Shown one piece after another: positions 11,824-26,604 of a stretch of DNA of 64,000 nt; position 1 is the stretch's first letter, and each line of letters starts with the position of its first letter. The DNA is from Bugulina stolonifera (Eukaryota; Bryozoa; Gymnolaemata; Cheilostomatida; Bugulidae), in contig OW285187.1 of NCBI GenBank assembly GCA_935421135.1, positions 18,662,429 through 18,726,428 on the forward strand. Reading direction: 5' to 3'. The notes beneath the pieces are model-generated. The model was not told where the DNA came from, ran no database searches, and saw nothing but the letters and a program-made list of their open reading frames with translations. Made by a program: the position numbers and the translations under genes.

Positions 11824-13642
11824 CATTCTGAACATTGCACAAGTGAATGAAACACATTGTTACAGACCGCAATTTCGTACAAAACACACTGAAAACTTAC
11901 TTTCATGGAATATTGAACATCTTATACTAGTTTACCAACTAATAACTCAAGTGAATTTGTCAAAAACCACAAATTTGACATTATGTTTCATGTTTGCAAA
12001 GTTGAATATTGCATGCAAAGCCATGTTTTATTGATTTTCATTCAAATTATGCATTCTGAACATTGTAAAAGTGAATGAAACACATTGTTACAGACCGCAA
12101 TTTAGTACAAAACACACTGAAAACTTACTTTCATGCAATATTGTACATCTTATACTAGTTTACCAACTAATAACTCAAGTGAATTTGTCAAAAACCACAA
12201 ATATGACATTATGTTTCATGTTTGCAAAGTTGAATATTGCATGCAAAGCCATGTTTTATTGATTTTCATTCAAATTATGCATTCTGAACATTGTAAATGT
12301 GAATGAAACACATTGTGACAAAAAGCAATTAGGTACAAAACACTGAAAACCTACTTTCATGCAATATTGAACATCTTTAACTAGTTTACAAACTAATAAC
12401 TTAAGTGAATTTGTCAAAAACCACAAATTTGACATTATGTTTCATGTTTGCAAAGTTGTGTATTGCATGCAAAGCCATGTTTTATTGATTTTCATTCAAA
12501 CTATGCATTCTGAGCTTTGCAAAAGTGAATGGAACACATTGTTACAAACAGCAATTTGGCACAAAACACACTTAAAACTTACTTTTATGCAATATTGAAC
12601 ATCTTTTACTAGTTCACCAACTAATAACTCAAGTGAATTAGTCAAAAACCACAAATTTGACATTATGTTTCATGTTTGCAAAGTTGAATATCACATGCAA
12701 AGCCATGTTTTATTGATTTTCATTCAAATTATGCATTCTGAACATTGCAAAAGTGAATGAAACACATTGTTACAAACAGCAATTTGGCACAAAACACACT
12801 GAAAACTTACTTCATGAAATATTGAACATCTTTTACTAGTTTACAATCTAATAACTCAAGTGAAATTGTCAAAAATCACAAATCTGACATCATGTTTCAT
12901 GTTTTCAAAGTTGAATATTGCGTGCAAAGTCATGTTCCATTGATTTTCATTCAAATTATGCATTCTGAACATTGCAAAAGTGAATGAAACACATTGTTAC
13001 AAACAGCAATTTGGCACAAAACACACTGAAAACTTACTTTATGCAATATTGAACATCTTTTACTAGTTTACCAGCTAATAACTCAAGTGAATTTGTCAAA
13101 AACCACAAATCTGACATCATGTTTCATGTTTTCAAAGTTGAATATTGCGTGCAAAGTCATGTTCCATTGATTTTCATTCAAATTATGCATTCTGAACATT
13201 GCAAAAGTGAATGAAACACATTGTTACAAACAGCAATTTGGCACAAAACACACTGAAAACTTACTTTATGCAATATTGAACATCTTTTACTAGTTTACAA
13301 ACCAATAACTCAAGTGAAACAGTCAAAAATCACAAATCTGGCATTATGTTTCATGTTTGCAAAGTTGAATATTGCATGCAAAGACTTGTTTTATAGATTT
13401 TCATCCAAACTATGCATTCTGAACATTGCAAAAGTGAATGAAACACATTGTTACAAACAGTAATTTAGTGCAAAACATGCTGAAAACTTACTTGTATGCA
13501 ATACTGAACATCTTTTACTAGTTGCCCAACTAATAACTCAAGTGAATTTGTCAAAAACCATAAATCTGACATTATGTTTCATGTTTGCAAAGTTGTATAT
13601 TGCATGCAAACCCATGTTTTATTGATTTTTTTACAAACTATG
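11824..13642 (+). repeat. 8-mer HOR copy (A-H), 1819 bp, A with TCATGGAATATT
   Basis: Copy of 8640-10458 displaced by 3184 bp. It shares the private TCATGGAATATT in A and TTGCCC in H. Confidence 0.92.
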
Positions 13643-15461
13643 CATTCTGAACATTGCACAAGTGAATGAAACACATTGTTACAGACCGCAATTTCGTACA
13701 AAACACACTGAAAACTTACTTTCATGCAATATTGAACATCTTATACTAGTTTACCAACTAATAACTCAAGTGAATTTGTCAAAAACCACAAATTTGACAT
13801 TATGTTTCATGTTTGCAAAGTTGAATATTGCATGCAAAGCCATGTTTTATTGATTTTCATTCAAATTATGCATTCTGAACATTGTAAAAGTGAATGAAAC
13901 ACATTGTTACAGACCGCAATTTAGTACAAAACACACTGAAAACTTACTTTCATGCAATATTGTACATCTTATACTAGTTTACCAACTAATAACTCAAGTG
14001 AATTTGTCAAAAACCACAAATATGACATTATGTTTCATGTTTGCAAAGTTGAATATTGCATGCAAAGCCATGTTTTATTGATTTTCATTCAAATTATGCA
14101 TTCTGAACATTGTAAATGTGAATGAAACACATTGTGACAAAAAGCAATTAGGTACAAAACACTGAAAACCTACTTTCATGCAATATTGAACATCTTTAAC
14201 TAGTTTACAAACTAATAACTTAAGTGAATTTGTCAAAAACCACAAATTTGACATTATGTTTCATGTTTGCAAAGTTGTGTATTGCATGCAAAGCCATGTT
14301 TTATTGATTTTCATTCAAACTATGCATTCTGAGCTTTGCAAAAGTGAATGGAACACATTGTTACAAACAGCAATTTGGCACAAAACACACTTAAAACTTA
14401 CTTTTATGCAATATTGAACATCTTTTACTAGTTCACCAACTAATAACTCAAGTGAATTAGTCAAAAACCACAAATTTGACATTATGTTTCATGTTTGCAA
14501 AGTTGAATATCACATGCAAAGCCATGTTTTATTGATTTTCATTCAAATTATGCATTCTGAACATTGCAAAAGTGAATGAAACACATTGTTACAAACAGCA
14601 ATTTGGCACAAAACACACTGAAAACTTACTTCATGAAATATTGAACATCTTTTACTAGTTTACAATCTAATAACTCAAGTGAAATTGTCAAAAATCACAA
14701 ATCTGACATCATGTTTCATGTTTTCAAAGTTGAATATTGCGTGCAAAGTCATGTTCCATTGATTTTCATTCAAATTATGCATTCTGAACATTGCAAAAGT
14801 GAATGAAACACATTGTTACAAACAGCAATTTGGCACAAAACACACTGAAAACTTACTTTATGCAATATTGAACATCTTTTACTAGTTTACCAGCTAATAA
14901 CTCAAGTGAATTTGTCAAAAACCACAAATCTGACATCATGTTTCATGTTTTCAAAGTTGAATATTGCGTGCAAAGTCATGTTCCATTGATTTTCATTCAA
15001 ATTATGCATTCTGAACATTGCAAAAGTGAATGAAACACATTGTTACAAACAGCAATTTGGCACAAAACACACTGAAAACTTACTTTATGCAATATTGAAC
15101 ATCTTTTACTAGTTTACAAACCAATAACTCAAGTGAAACAGTCAAAAATCACAAATCTGGCATTATGTTTCATGTTTGCAAAGTTGAATATTGCATGCAA
15201 AGACTTGTTTTATAGATTTTCATCCAAACTATGCATTCTGAACATTGCAAAAGTGAATGAAACACATTGTTACAAACAGTAATTTAGTGCAAAACATGCT
15301 GAAAACTTACTTGTATGCAATACTGAACATCTTTTACTAGTTTCCCAACTAATAACTCAAGTGAATTTGTCAAAAACCATAAATCTGACATTATGTTTCA
15401 TGTTTGCAAAGTTGTATATTGCATGCAAACCCATGTTTTATTGATTTTTTTACAAACTATG
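13643..15461 (+). repeat. 8-mer HOR copy (A-H), 1819 bp
   Basis: Full 8-mer with TTTCGTAC in A and TTTCCC in H. Its A-F part is the 3184 bp displaced partner of 10459-11640. Confidence 0.92.
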
Positions 15462-18190
15462 CATTCTGAACATTGCACAAGTGAATGAAACACATTGTTA
15501 CACACCGCAATTTCATACAAAACACACTGAAAACTTACTTTCATGCAATATTGAACATCTTATACTAGTTTACCAACTAATAACTCAAGTGAATTTGTCA
15601 AAAACCACAAATTTGACATTATGTTTCATGTTTGCAAAGTTGAATATTGCATGCAAAGCCATGTTTTATTGATTTTCATTCAAATTATGCATTCTGAACA
15701 TTGTAAAAGTGAATGAAACACATTGTTACAGACCGCAATTTAGTACAAAACACACTGAAAACTTACTTTCATGCAATATTGTACATCTTATACTAGTTTA
15801 CCAACTAATAACTCAAGTGAATTTGTCAAAAACCACAAATTTGACATTATGTTTCATGTTTGCAAAGTTGAATATTGCATGCAAAGCCATGTTTTATTGA
15901 TTTTCATTCAAATTATGCTTTCTGAACATTGTAAATGTGAATGAAACACATTGTGACAAAAAGCAATTAGGTACAAAACACTGAAAACCTACTTTCATGC
16001 AATATTGAACATCTTTAACTAGTTTACAAACTAATAACTTAAGTGAATTTGTCAAAAACCACAAATTTGACATTATGTTTCATGTTTGCAAAGTTGTGTA
16101 TTGCATGCAAAGCCATGTTTTATTGATTTTCATTCAAACTATGCATTCTGAGCTTTGCAAAAGTGAATGGAACACATTGTTACAAACAGCAATTTGGCAC
16201 AAAACACACTTAAAACTTACTTTTATGCAATATTGAACATCTTTTACTAGTTCACCAACTAATAACTCAAGTGAATTAGTCAAAAACCACAAATTTGACA
16301 TTATGTTTCATGTTTGCAAAGTTGAATATCACATGCAAAGCCATGTTTTATTGATTTTCATTCAAATTATGCATTCTGAACATTGCAAAATTGAATGAAA
16401 CACATTGTTACAAACAGCAATTTGGCACAAAACACACTGAAAACTTACTTCATGCAATATTGAACATCTTTTACTAGTTTACAAACCAATAACTCAAGTG
16501 AAATAGTCAAAAATCACAAATCTGGCATCATGTTTCATGTTTGCAAAGTTGAATATTGCATGCAAAGAGTTGTTTTATAGATTTTCATCCAAACTATGCA
16601 TTTTGAACATTGCAAAAGTGAATGAAACACATTGTTACAAACATCAATTTGTCACAAAACACACTGAAAACTTACTTTCATGCAATATTGAACATCTTAT
16701 ACTAGTTTACCAACTAATAACTCAAGTGAATTTGTCAAAAACCACAAATTTGACATTATGTTTCATGTTTGCAAAGTTGAATATTGCATGCAAAGCCATG
16801 TTTTATTGATTTTCATTCAAATTATGCATTCTGAACATTGTAAAAGTGAATGAAACACATTGTTACAAACAGCAATTAGGTACAAAACACGCTGAAAACT
16901 TACTTCATGCAATATTGAACATCTTTAACTAGTTTACAAACTAATAACTTAAGTGAATTTGTCAAAAACCACAAATTTGACATTATGTTTCATGTTTGCA
17001 AAGTTGTGTATTGCATGCAAAGCCATGTTTTATTGATTTTCATTCAAACTATGCATTCTGAGCTTTGCAAAAGTGAATGGAACACATTGTTACAAACAGC
17101 AATTTGGCACAAAACACACTTAAAACTTACTTTTATGCAATATTGAACATCTTTTACTAGTTCACCAACTAATAACTCAAGTGAATTAGTCAAAAACCAC
17201 AAATTTGACATTATGTTTCATGTTTGCAAAGTTGAATATCACATGCAAAGCCATGTTTTATTGATTTTCATTCAAATTATGCATTCTGAACATTGCAAAA
17301 GTGAATGAAACACATTGTTACAAACAGCAATTTGGCACAAAACACACTGAAAACTTACTTCATGAAATATTGAACATCTTTTACTAGTTTACAATCTAAT
17401 AACTCAAGTGAAATTGTCAAAAATCACAAATCTGACATCATGTTTCATGTTTTCAAAGTTGAATATTGCGTGCAAAGTCATGTTCCATTGATTTTCATTC
17501 AAATTATGCATTCTGAACATTGCAAAAGTGAATGAAACACATTGTTACAAACAGCAATTTGGCACAAAACACACTGAAAACTTACTTTATGCAATATTGA
17601 ACATCTTTTACTAGTTTACCAGCTAATAACTCAAGTGAATTTGTCAAAAACCACAAATCTGACATCATGTTTCATGTTTTCAAAGTTGAATATTGCGTGC
17701 AAAGTCATGTTCCATTGATTTTCATTCAAATTATGCATTCTGAACATTGCAAAAGTGAATGAAACACATTGTTACAAACAGCAATTTGGCACAAAACACA
17801 CTGAAAACTTACTTTATGCAATATTGAACATCTTTTACTAGTTTACAAACCAATAACTCAAGTGAAACAGTCAAAAATCACAAATCTGGCATTATGTTTC
17901 ATGTTTGCAAAGTTGAATATTGCATGCAAAGACTTGTTTTATAGATTTTCATCCAAACTATGCATTCTGAACATTGCAAAAGTGAATGAAACACATTGTT
18001 ACAAACAGTAATTTAGTGCAAAACATGCTGAAAACTTACTTGTATGCAATACTGAACATCTTTTACTAGTTTCCCAACTAATAACTCAAGTGAATTTGTC
18101 AAAAACCATAAATCTGACATTATGTTTCATGTTTGCAAAGTTGTATATTGCATGCAAACCCATGTTTTATTGATTTTTTTACAAACTATG
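15462..18190 (+). repeat. 12-mer HOR (A-B-C-D-I-J-K/C-D-E-F-G-H), 2729 bp
   Basis: Equals the 8-mer with four extra monomers (910 bp) placed after D. I has GCAAAATTGAATG, GAAATAGTC and GGCATCATG; J has CATTTTGAAC and ACATCAATTTGTCAC; K starts with AGCAATTAGGTAC and ACACGCTG but switches to type C (ATCTTTAAC, TAACTTAAG, GTGTATTGC); then a second D. A is the TTTCATAC form and C begins CTTTCTGAAC. I here has GAGTTGTTTTATAG, elsewhere GACTTG. Confidence 0.92.
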
Positions 18191-21147
18191 CATTCTGAAC
18201 ATTGCACAAGTGAATGAAACACATTGTTACACACCGCAATTTCATACAAAACACACTGAAAACTTACTTTCATGCAATATTGAACATCTTATACTAGTTT
18301 ACCAACTAATAACTCAAGTGAATTTGTCAAAAACCACAAATTTGACATTATGTTTCATGTTTGCAAAGTTGAATATTGCATGCAAAGCCATGTTTTATTG
18401 ATTTTCATTCAAATTATGCATTCTGAACATTGTAAAAGTGAATGAAACACATTGTTACAGACCGCAATTTAGTACAAAACACACTGAAAACTTACTTTCA
18501 TGCAATATTGTACGTCTTATACTAGTTTACCAACTAATAACTCAAGTGAATTTGTCAAAAACCATAAATTTGACATTATGTTTCATGTTTGCAAAGTTGA
18601 ATATTGCATGCAAAGCCATGTTTTATTGATTTTCATTCAAATTATGCTTTCTGAACATTGTAAATGTGAATGAAACACATTGTGACAAAAAGCAATTAGG
18701 TACAAAACACTGAAAACCTACTTTCATGCAATATTGAACATCTTTAACTAGTTTACAAACTAATAACTTAAGTGAATTTGTCAAAAACCACAAATTTGAC
18801 ATTATGTTTCATGTTTGCAAAGTTGTGTATTGCATGCAAAGCCATGTTTTATTGATTTTCATTCAAACTATGCATTCTGAGCTTTGCAAAAGTGAATGGA
18901 ACACATTGTTACAAACAGCAATTTGGCACAAAACACACTTAAAACTTACTTTTATGCAATATTGAACATCTTTTACTAGTTCACCAACTAATAACTCAAG
19001 TGAATTAGTCAAAAACCACAAATTTGACATTATGTTTCATGTTTGCAAAGTTGAATATCACATGCAAAGCCATGTTTTATTGATTTTCATTCAAATTATG
19101 CATTCTGAACATTGCAAAATTGAATGAAACACATTGTTACAAACAGCAATTTGGCACAAAACACACTGAAAACTTACTTCATGCAATATTGAACATCTTT
19201 TACTAGTTTACAAACCAATAACTCAAGTGAAATAGTCAAAAATCACAAATCTGGCATCATGTTTCATGTTTGCAAAGTTGAATATTGCATGCAAAGACTT
19301 GTTTTATAGATTTTCATCCAAACTATGCATTTTGAACATTGCAAAAGTGAATGAAACACATTGTTACAAACATCAATTTGTCACAAAACACACTGAAAAC
19401 TTACTTTCATGCAATATTGAACATCTTATACTAGTTTACCAACTAATAACTCAAGTGAATTTGTCAAAAACCACAAATTTGACATTATGTTTCATGTTTG
19501 CAAAGTTGAATATTGCATGCAAAGCCATGTTTTATTGATTTTCATTCAAATTATGCATTCTGAACATTGTAAAAGTGAATGAAACACATTGTTACAAACA
19601 GCAATTAGGTACAAAACACGCTGAAAACTTACTTCATGCAATATTGAACATCTTTTACTAGTTTACAAACCAATAACTCAAGTGAAATAGTCAAAAATCA
19701 CAAATCTGGCATTATGTTTCATGTTTGCAAAGTTGTGTATTGCATGCAAAGCCATGTTTTATTGATTTTCATTCAAACTATGCATTCTGAGCTTTGCAAA
19801 AGTGAATGGAACACATTGTTACAGACAGAAATTTGGCACAAAACACACTTAAAACTTACTTTTATGCAATATTGAACATCTTTTACTAGTTTACCAACTA
19901 ATAACTCAAGTGAATTAGTCAAAAACCACAAATTTGACATTATTTTTCATGTTTGCAAAGTTGAATATCGCATGCAAAGCCATGTTTTATTGATTTTCAT
20001 TCAAATTATGCATTCTGAACATTGCAAAAGTGAATGAAACACATTGTTACAAACAGCAATTTGGCACAAAACACACTTAAAACTTACTTTTGTGCAATAT
20101 TGCACATCTTCTACTAGTTTACAAACTAATAACTCAAGTGAGTTTGTCATAAGTCACGAATTTGACATTATGTTTCACGTTTGCAAAGTTAAATATTGCA
20201 TGCAAAGCCATGTTCCATTGATTTTCATTCAAATTATGCATTCTGAACATTGCAAAAGTGAATGAAACACATTGTTACAAACAGCAATTTGGCACAAAAC
20301 ACACTGAAAACTTACTTCATGAAATATTGAACATCTTTTACTAGTTTACAATCTAATAACTCAAGTGAAATTGTCAAAAATCACAAATCTGACATCATGT
20401 TTCATGTTTTCAAAGTTGAATATTGCGTGCAAAGTCATGTTCCATTGATTTTCATTCAAATTATGCATTCTGAACATTGCAAAAGTGAATGAAACACATT
20501 GTTACAAACAGCAATTTGGCACAAAACACACTGAAAACTTACTTTATGCAATATTGAACATCTTTTACTAGTTTACCAGCTAATAACTCAAGTGAATTTG
20601 TCAAAAACCACAAATCTGACATCATGTTTCATGTTTTCAAAGTTGAATATTGCGTGCAAAGTCATGTTCCATTGATTTTCATTCAAATTATGCATTCTGA
20701 ACATTGCAAAAGTGAATGAAACACATTGTTACAAACAGCAATTTGGCACAAAACACACTGAAAACTTACTTTATGCAATATTGAACATCTTTTACTAGTT
20801 TACAAACCAATAACTCAAGTGAAACAGTCAAAAATCACAAATCTGGCATTATGTTTCATGTTTGCAAAGTTGAATATTGCATGCAAAGACTTGTTTTATA
20901 GATTTTCATCCAAACTATGCATTCTGAACATTGCAAAAGTGAATGAAACACATTGTTACAAACAGTAATTTAGTGCAAAACATGCTGAAAACTTACTTGT
21001 ATGCAATACTGAACATCTTTTACTAGTTGCCCAACTAATAACTCAAGTGAATTTGTCAAAAACCATAAATCTGACATTATGTTTCATGTTTGCAAAGTTG
21101 TATATTGCATGCAAACCCATGTTTTATTGATTTTTTTACAAACTATG
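18191..21147 (+). repeat. 13-mer HOR (A-B-C-D-I-J-K/X-D'-L-E-F-G-H), 2957 bp
   Basis: Monomers start at 18191, 18419, 18647, 18873, 19101, 19328, 19556, 19783, 20011, 20239, 20466, 20693 and 20920. The first six and the start of the seventh follow the preceding 12-mer (offset 2729 bp). From about 19.63 kb on, the sequence follows 2.34 kb onward (offset 17,284 bp): AAACCAATAACTC with GTGTATTGC, then D' with ACAGACAGAAATTT, then L. B in this copy has private TTGTACGTC and AACCATAAATTTG. Confidence 0.92.
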
Positions 21148-22966
21148 CATTCTGAACATTGCACAAGTGAATGAAACACATTGTTACAGACCGCAATTTC
21201 GTACAAAACACACTGAAAACTTACTTTCATGCAATATTGAACATCTTATACTAGTTTACCAACTAATAACTCAAGTGAATTTGTCAAAAACCACAAATTT
21301 GACATTATGTTTCATGTTTGCAAAGTTGAATATTGCATGCAAAGCCATGTTTTATTGATTTTCATTCAAATTATGCATTCTGAACATTGTAAAAGTGAAT
21401 GAAACACATTGTTACAGACCGCAATTTAGTACAAAACACACTGAAAACTTACTTTCATGCAATATTGTACATCTTATACTAGTTTACCAACTAATAACTC
21501 AAGTGAATTTGTCAAAAACCACAAATATGACATTATGTTTCATGTTTGCAAAGTTGAATATTGCATGCAAAGCCATGTTTTATTGATTTTCATTCAAATT
21601 ATGCATTCTGAACATTGTAAATGTGAATGAAACACATTGTGACAAAAAGCAATTAGGTACAAAACACTGAAAACCTACTTTCATGCAATATTGAACATCT
21701 TTAACTAGTTTACAAACTAATAACTTAAGTGAATTTGTCAAAAACCGCAAATTTGACATTATGTTTCATGTTTGCAAAGTTGTGTATTGCATGCAAAGCC
21801 ATGTTTTATTGATTTTCATTCAAACTATGCATTCTGAGCTTTGCAAAAGTGAATGGAACACATTGTTACAAACAGCAATTTGGCACAAAACACACTTAAA
21901 ACTTACTTTTATGCAATATTGAACATCTTTTACTAGTTCACCAACTAATAACTCAAGTGAATTAGTCAAAAACCACAAATTTGACATTATGTTTCATGTT
22001 TGCAAAGTTGAATATCACATGCAAAGCCATGTTTTATTGATTTTCATTCAAATTATGCATTCTGAACATTGCAAAAGTGAATGAAACACATTGTTACAAA
22101 CAGCAATTTGGCACAAAACACACTGAAAACTTACTTCATGAAATATTGAACATCTTTTACTAGTTTACAATCTAATAACTCAAGTGAAATTGTCAAAAAT
22201 CACAAATCTGACATCATGTTTCATGTTTTCAAAGTTGAATATTGCGTGCAAAGTCATGTTCCATTGATTTTCATTCAAATTATGCATTCTGAACATTGCA
22301 AAAGTGAATGAAACACATTGTTACAAACAGCAATTTGGCACAAAACACACTGAAAACTTACTTTATGCAATATTGAACATCTTTTACTAGTTTACCAGCT
22401 AATAACTCAAGTGAATTTGTCAAAAACCACAAATCTGACATCATGTTTCATGTTTTCAAAGTTGAATATTGCGTGCAAAGTCATGTTCCATTGATTTTCA
22501 TTCAAATTATGCATTCTGAACATTGCAAAAGTGAATGAAACACATTGTTACAAACAGCAATTTGGCACAAAACACACTGAAAACTTACTTTATGCAATAT
22601 TGAACATCTTTTACTAGTTTACAAACCAATAACTCAAGTGAAACAGTCAAAAATCACAAATCTGGCATTATGTTTCATGTTTGCAAAGTTGAATATTGCA
22701 TGCAAAGACTTGTTTTATAGATTTTCATCCAAACTATGCATTCTGAACATTGCAAAAGTGAATGAAACACATTGTTACAAACAGTAATTTAGTGCAAAAC
22801 ATGCTGAAAACTTACTTGTATGCAATACTGAACATCTTTTACTAGTTGCCCAACTAATAACTCAAGTGAATTTGTCAAAAACCATAAATCTGACATTATG
22901 TTTCATGTTTGCAAAGTTGTATATTGCATGCAAACCCATGTTTTATTGATTTTTTTACAAACTATG
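21148..22966 (+). repeat. 8-mer HOR copy (A-H), 1819 bp
   Basis: Full 8-mer, partner of 3864-5682 at offset 17,284 bp. C has AAAACCGCAAATTTG near 21745 (A in the partner) and H has TTGCCC (TTTCCC in the partner). Confidence 0.92.
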
Positions 22967-24785
22967 CATTCTGAACATTGCACAAGTGAATGAAACACAT
23001 TGTTACAGACCGCAATTTCGTACAAAACACACTGAAAACTTACTTTCATGCAATATTGAACATCTTATACTAGTTTACCAACTAATAACTCAAGTGAATT
23101 TGTCAAAAACCACAAATTTGACATTATGTTTCATGTTTGCAAAGTTGAATATTGCATGCAAAGCCATGTTTTATTGATTTTCATTCAAATTATGCATTCT
23201 GAACATTGTAAAAGTGAATGAAACACATTGTTACAGACCGCAATTTAGTACAAAACACACTGAAAACTTACTTTCATGCAATATTGTACATCTTATACTA
23301 GTTTACCAACTAATAACTCAAGTGAATTTGTCAAAAACCACAAATATGACATTATGTTTCATGTTTGCAAAGTTGAATATTGCATGCAAAGCCATGTTTT
23401 ATTGATTTTCATTCAAATTATGCATTCTGAACATTGTAAATGTGAATGAAACACATTGTGACAAAAAGCAATTAGGTACAAAACACTGAAAACCTACTTT
23501 CATGCAATATTGAACATCTTTAACTAGTTTACAAACTAATAACTTAAGTGAATTTGTCAAAAACCGCAAATTTGACATTATGTTTCATGTTTGCAAAGTT
23601 GTGTATTGCATGCAAAGCCATGTTTTATTGATTTTCATTCAAACTATGCATTCTGAGCTTTGCAAAAGTGAATGGAACACATTGTTACAAACAGCAATTT
23701 GGCACAAAACACACTTAAAACTTACTTTTATGCAATATTGAACATCTTTTACTAGTTCACCAACTAATAACTCAAGTGAATTAGTCAAAAACCACAAATT
23801 TGACATTATGTTTCATGTTTGCAAAGTTGAATATCACATGCAAAGCCATGTTTTATTGATTTTCATTCAAATTATGCATTCTGAACATTGCAAAAGTGAA
23901 TGAAACACATTGTTACAAACAGCAATTTGGCACAAAACACACTGAAAACTTACTTCATGAAATATTGAACATCTTTTACTAGTTTACAATCTAATAACTC
24001 AAGTGAAATTGTCAAAAATCACAAATCTGACATCATGTTTCATGTTTTCAAAGTTGAATATTGCGTGCAAAGTCATGTTCCATTGATTTTCATTCAAATT
24101 ATGCATTCTGAACATTGCAAAAGTGAATGAAACACATTGTTACAAACAGCAATTTGGCACAAAACACACTGAAAACTTACTTTATGCAATATTGAACATC
24201 TTTTACTAGTTTACCAGCTAATAACTCAAGTGAATTTGTCAAAAACCACAAATCTGACATCATGTTTCATGTTTTCAAAGTTGAATATTGCGTGCAAAGT
24301 CATGTTCCATTGATTTTCATTCAAATTATGCATTCTGAACATTGCAAAAGTGAATGAAACACATTGTTACAAACAGCAATTTGGCACAAAACACACTGAA
24401 AACTTACTTTATGCAATATTGAACATCTTTTACTAGTTTACAAACCAATAACTCAAGTGAAACAGTCAAAAATCACAAATCTGGCATTATGTTTCATGTT
24501 TGCAAAGTTGAATATTGCATGCAAAGACTTGTTTTATAGATTTTCATCCAAACTATGCATTCTGAACATTGCAAAAGTGAATGAAACACATTGTTACAAA
24601 CAGTAATTTAGTGCAAAACATGCTGAAAACTTACTTGTATGCAATACTGAACATCTTTTACTAGTTTCCCAACTAATAACTCAAGTGAATTTGTCAAAAA
24701 CCATAAATCTGACATTATGTTTCATGTTTGCAAAGTTGTATATTGCATGCAAACCCATGTTTTATTGATTTTTTTACAAACTATG
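22967..24785 (+). repeat. 8-mer HOR copy (A-H), 1819 bp
   Basis: Full 8-mer, partner of 5683-7501 at offset 17,284 bp. It shares the AAAACCGCAAATTTG variant of C with the preceding copy. Confidence 0.92.
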
Positions 24786-26604
24786 CATTCTGAACATTGC
24801 ACAAGTGAATGAAACACATTGTTACACACCGCAATTTCATACAAAACACACTGAAAACTTACTTTCATGCAATATTGAACATCTTATACTAGTTTACCAA
24901 CTAATAACTCAAGTGAATTTGTCAAAAACCACAAATTTGACATTATGTTTCATGTTTGCAAAGTTGAATATTGCATGCAAAGCCATGTTTTATTGATTTT
25001 CATTCAAATTATGCATTCTGAACATTGTAAAAGTGAATGAAACACATTGTTACAGACCGCAATTTAGTACAAAACACACTGAAAACTTACTTTCATGCAA
25101 TATTGTACATCTTATACTAGTTTACCAACTAATAACTCAAGTGAATTTGTCAAAAACCACAAATTTGACATTATGTTTCATGTTTGCAAAGTTGAATATT
25201 GCATGCAAAGCCATGTTTTATTGATTTTCATTCAAATTATGCTTTCTGAACATTGTAAATGTGAATGAAACACATTGTGACAAAAAGCAATTAGGTACAA
25301 AACACTGAAGACCTACTTTCATGCAATATTGAACATCTTTAACTAGTTTACAAACTAATAACTTAAGTGAATTTGTCAAAAACCACAAATTTGACATTAT
25401 GTTTCATGTTTGCAAAGTTGTGTATTGCATGCAAAGCCATGTTTTATTGATTTTCATTCAAACTATGCATTCTGAGCTTTGCAAAAGTGAATGGAACACA
25501 TTGTTACAAACAGCAATTTGGCACAAAACACACTTAAAACTTACTTTTATGCAATATTGAACATCTTTTACTAGTTCACCAACTAATAACTCAAGTGAAT
25601 TAGTCAAAAACCACAAATTTGACATTATGTTTCATGTTTGCAAAGTTGAATATCACATGCAAAGCCATGTTTTATTGATTTTCATTCAAATTATGCATTC
25701 TGAACATTGCAAAAGTGAATGAAACACATTGTTACAAACAGCAATTTGGCACAAAACACACTGAAAACTTACTTCATGAAATATTGAACATCTTTTACTA
25801 GTTTACAATCTAATAACTCAAGTGAAATTGTCAAAAATCACAAATCTGACATCATGTTTCATGTTTTCAAAGTTGAATATTGCGTGCAAAGTCATGTTCC
25901 ATTGATTTTCATTCAAATTATGCATTCTGAACATTGCAAAAGTGAATGAAACACATTGTTACAAACAGCAATTTGGCACAAAACACACTGAAAACTTACT
26001 TTATGCAATATTGAACATCTTTTACTAGTTTACCAGCTAATAACTCAAGTGAATTTGTCAAAAACCACAAATCTGACATCATGTTTCATGTTTTCAAAGT
26101 TGAATATTGCGTGCAAAGTCATGTTCCATTGATTTTCATTCAAATTATGCATTCTGAACATTGCAAAAGTGAATGAAACACATTGTTACAAACAGCAATT
26201 TGGCACAAAACACACTGAAAACTTACTTTATGCAATATTGAACATCTTTTACTAGTTTACAAACCAATAACTCAAGTGAAACAGTCAAAAATCACAAATC
26301 TGGCATTATGTTTCATGTTTGCAAAGTTGAATATTGCATGCAAAGACTTGTTTTATAGATTTTCATCCAAACTATGCATTCTGAACATTGCAAAAGTGAA
26401 TGAAACACATTGTTACAAACAGTAATTTAGTGCAAAACATGCTGAAAACTTACTTGTATGCAATACTGAACATCTTTTACTAGTTTCCCAACTAATAACT
26501 CAAGTGAATTTGTCAAAAACCATAAATCTGACATTATGTTTCATGTTTGCAAAGTTGTATATTGCATGCAAACCCATGTTTTATTGATTTTTTTACAAAC
26601 TATG
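24786..26604 (+). repeat. 8-mer HOR copy (A-H), 1819 bp
   Basis: Full 8-mer with the TTTCATAC form of A and a C monomer starting CTTTCTGAAC. C has ACTGAAGACC near 25308, private to this copy. A and B match 7502-7957 at offset 17,284 bp; the match stops at 7976/25260, where the shorter left copy enters its B/F hybrid. Confidence 0.92.
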
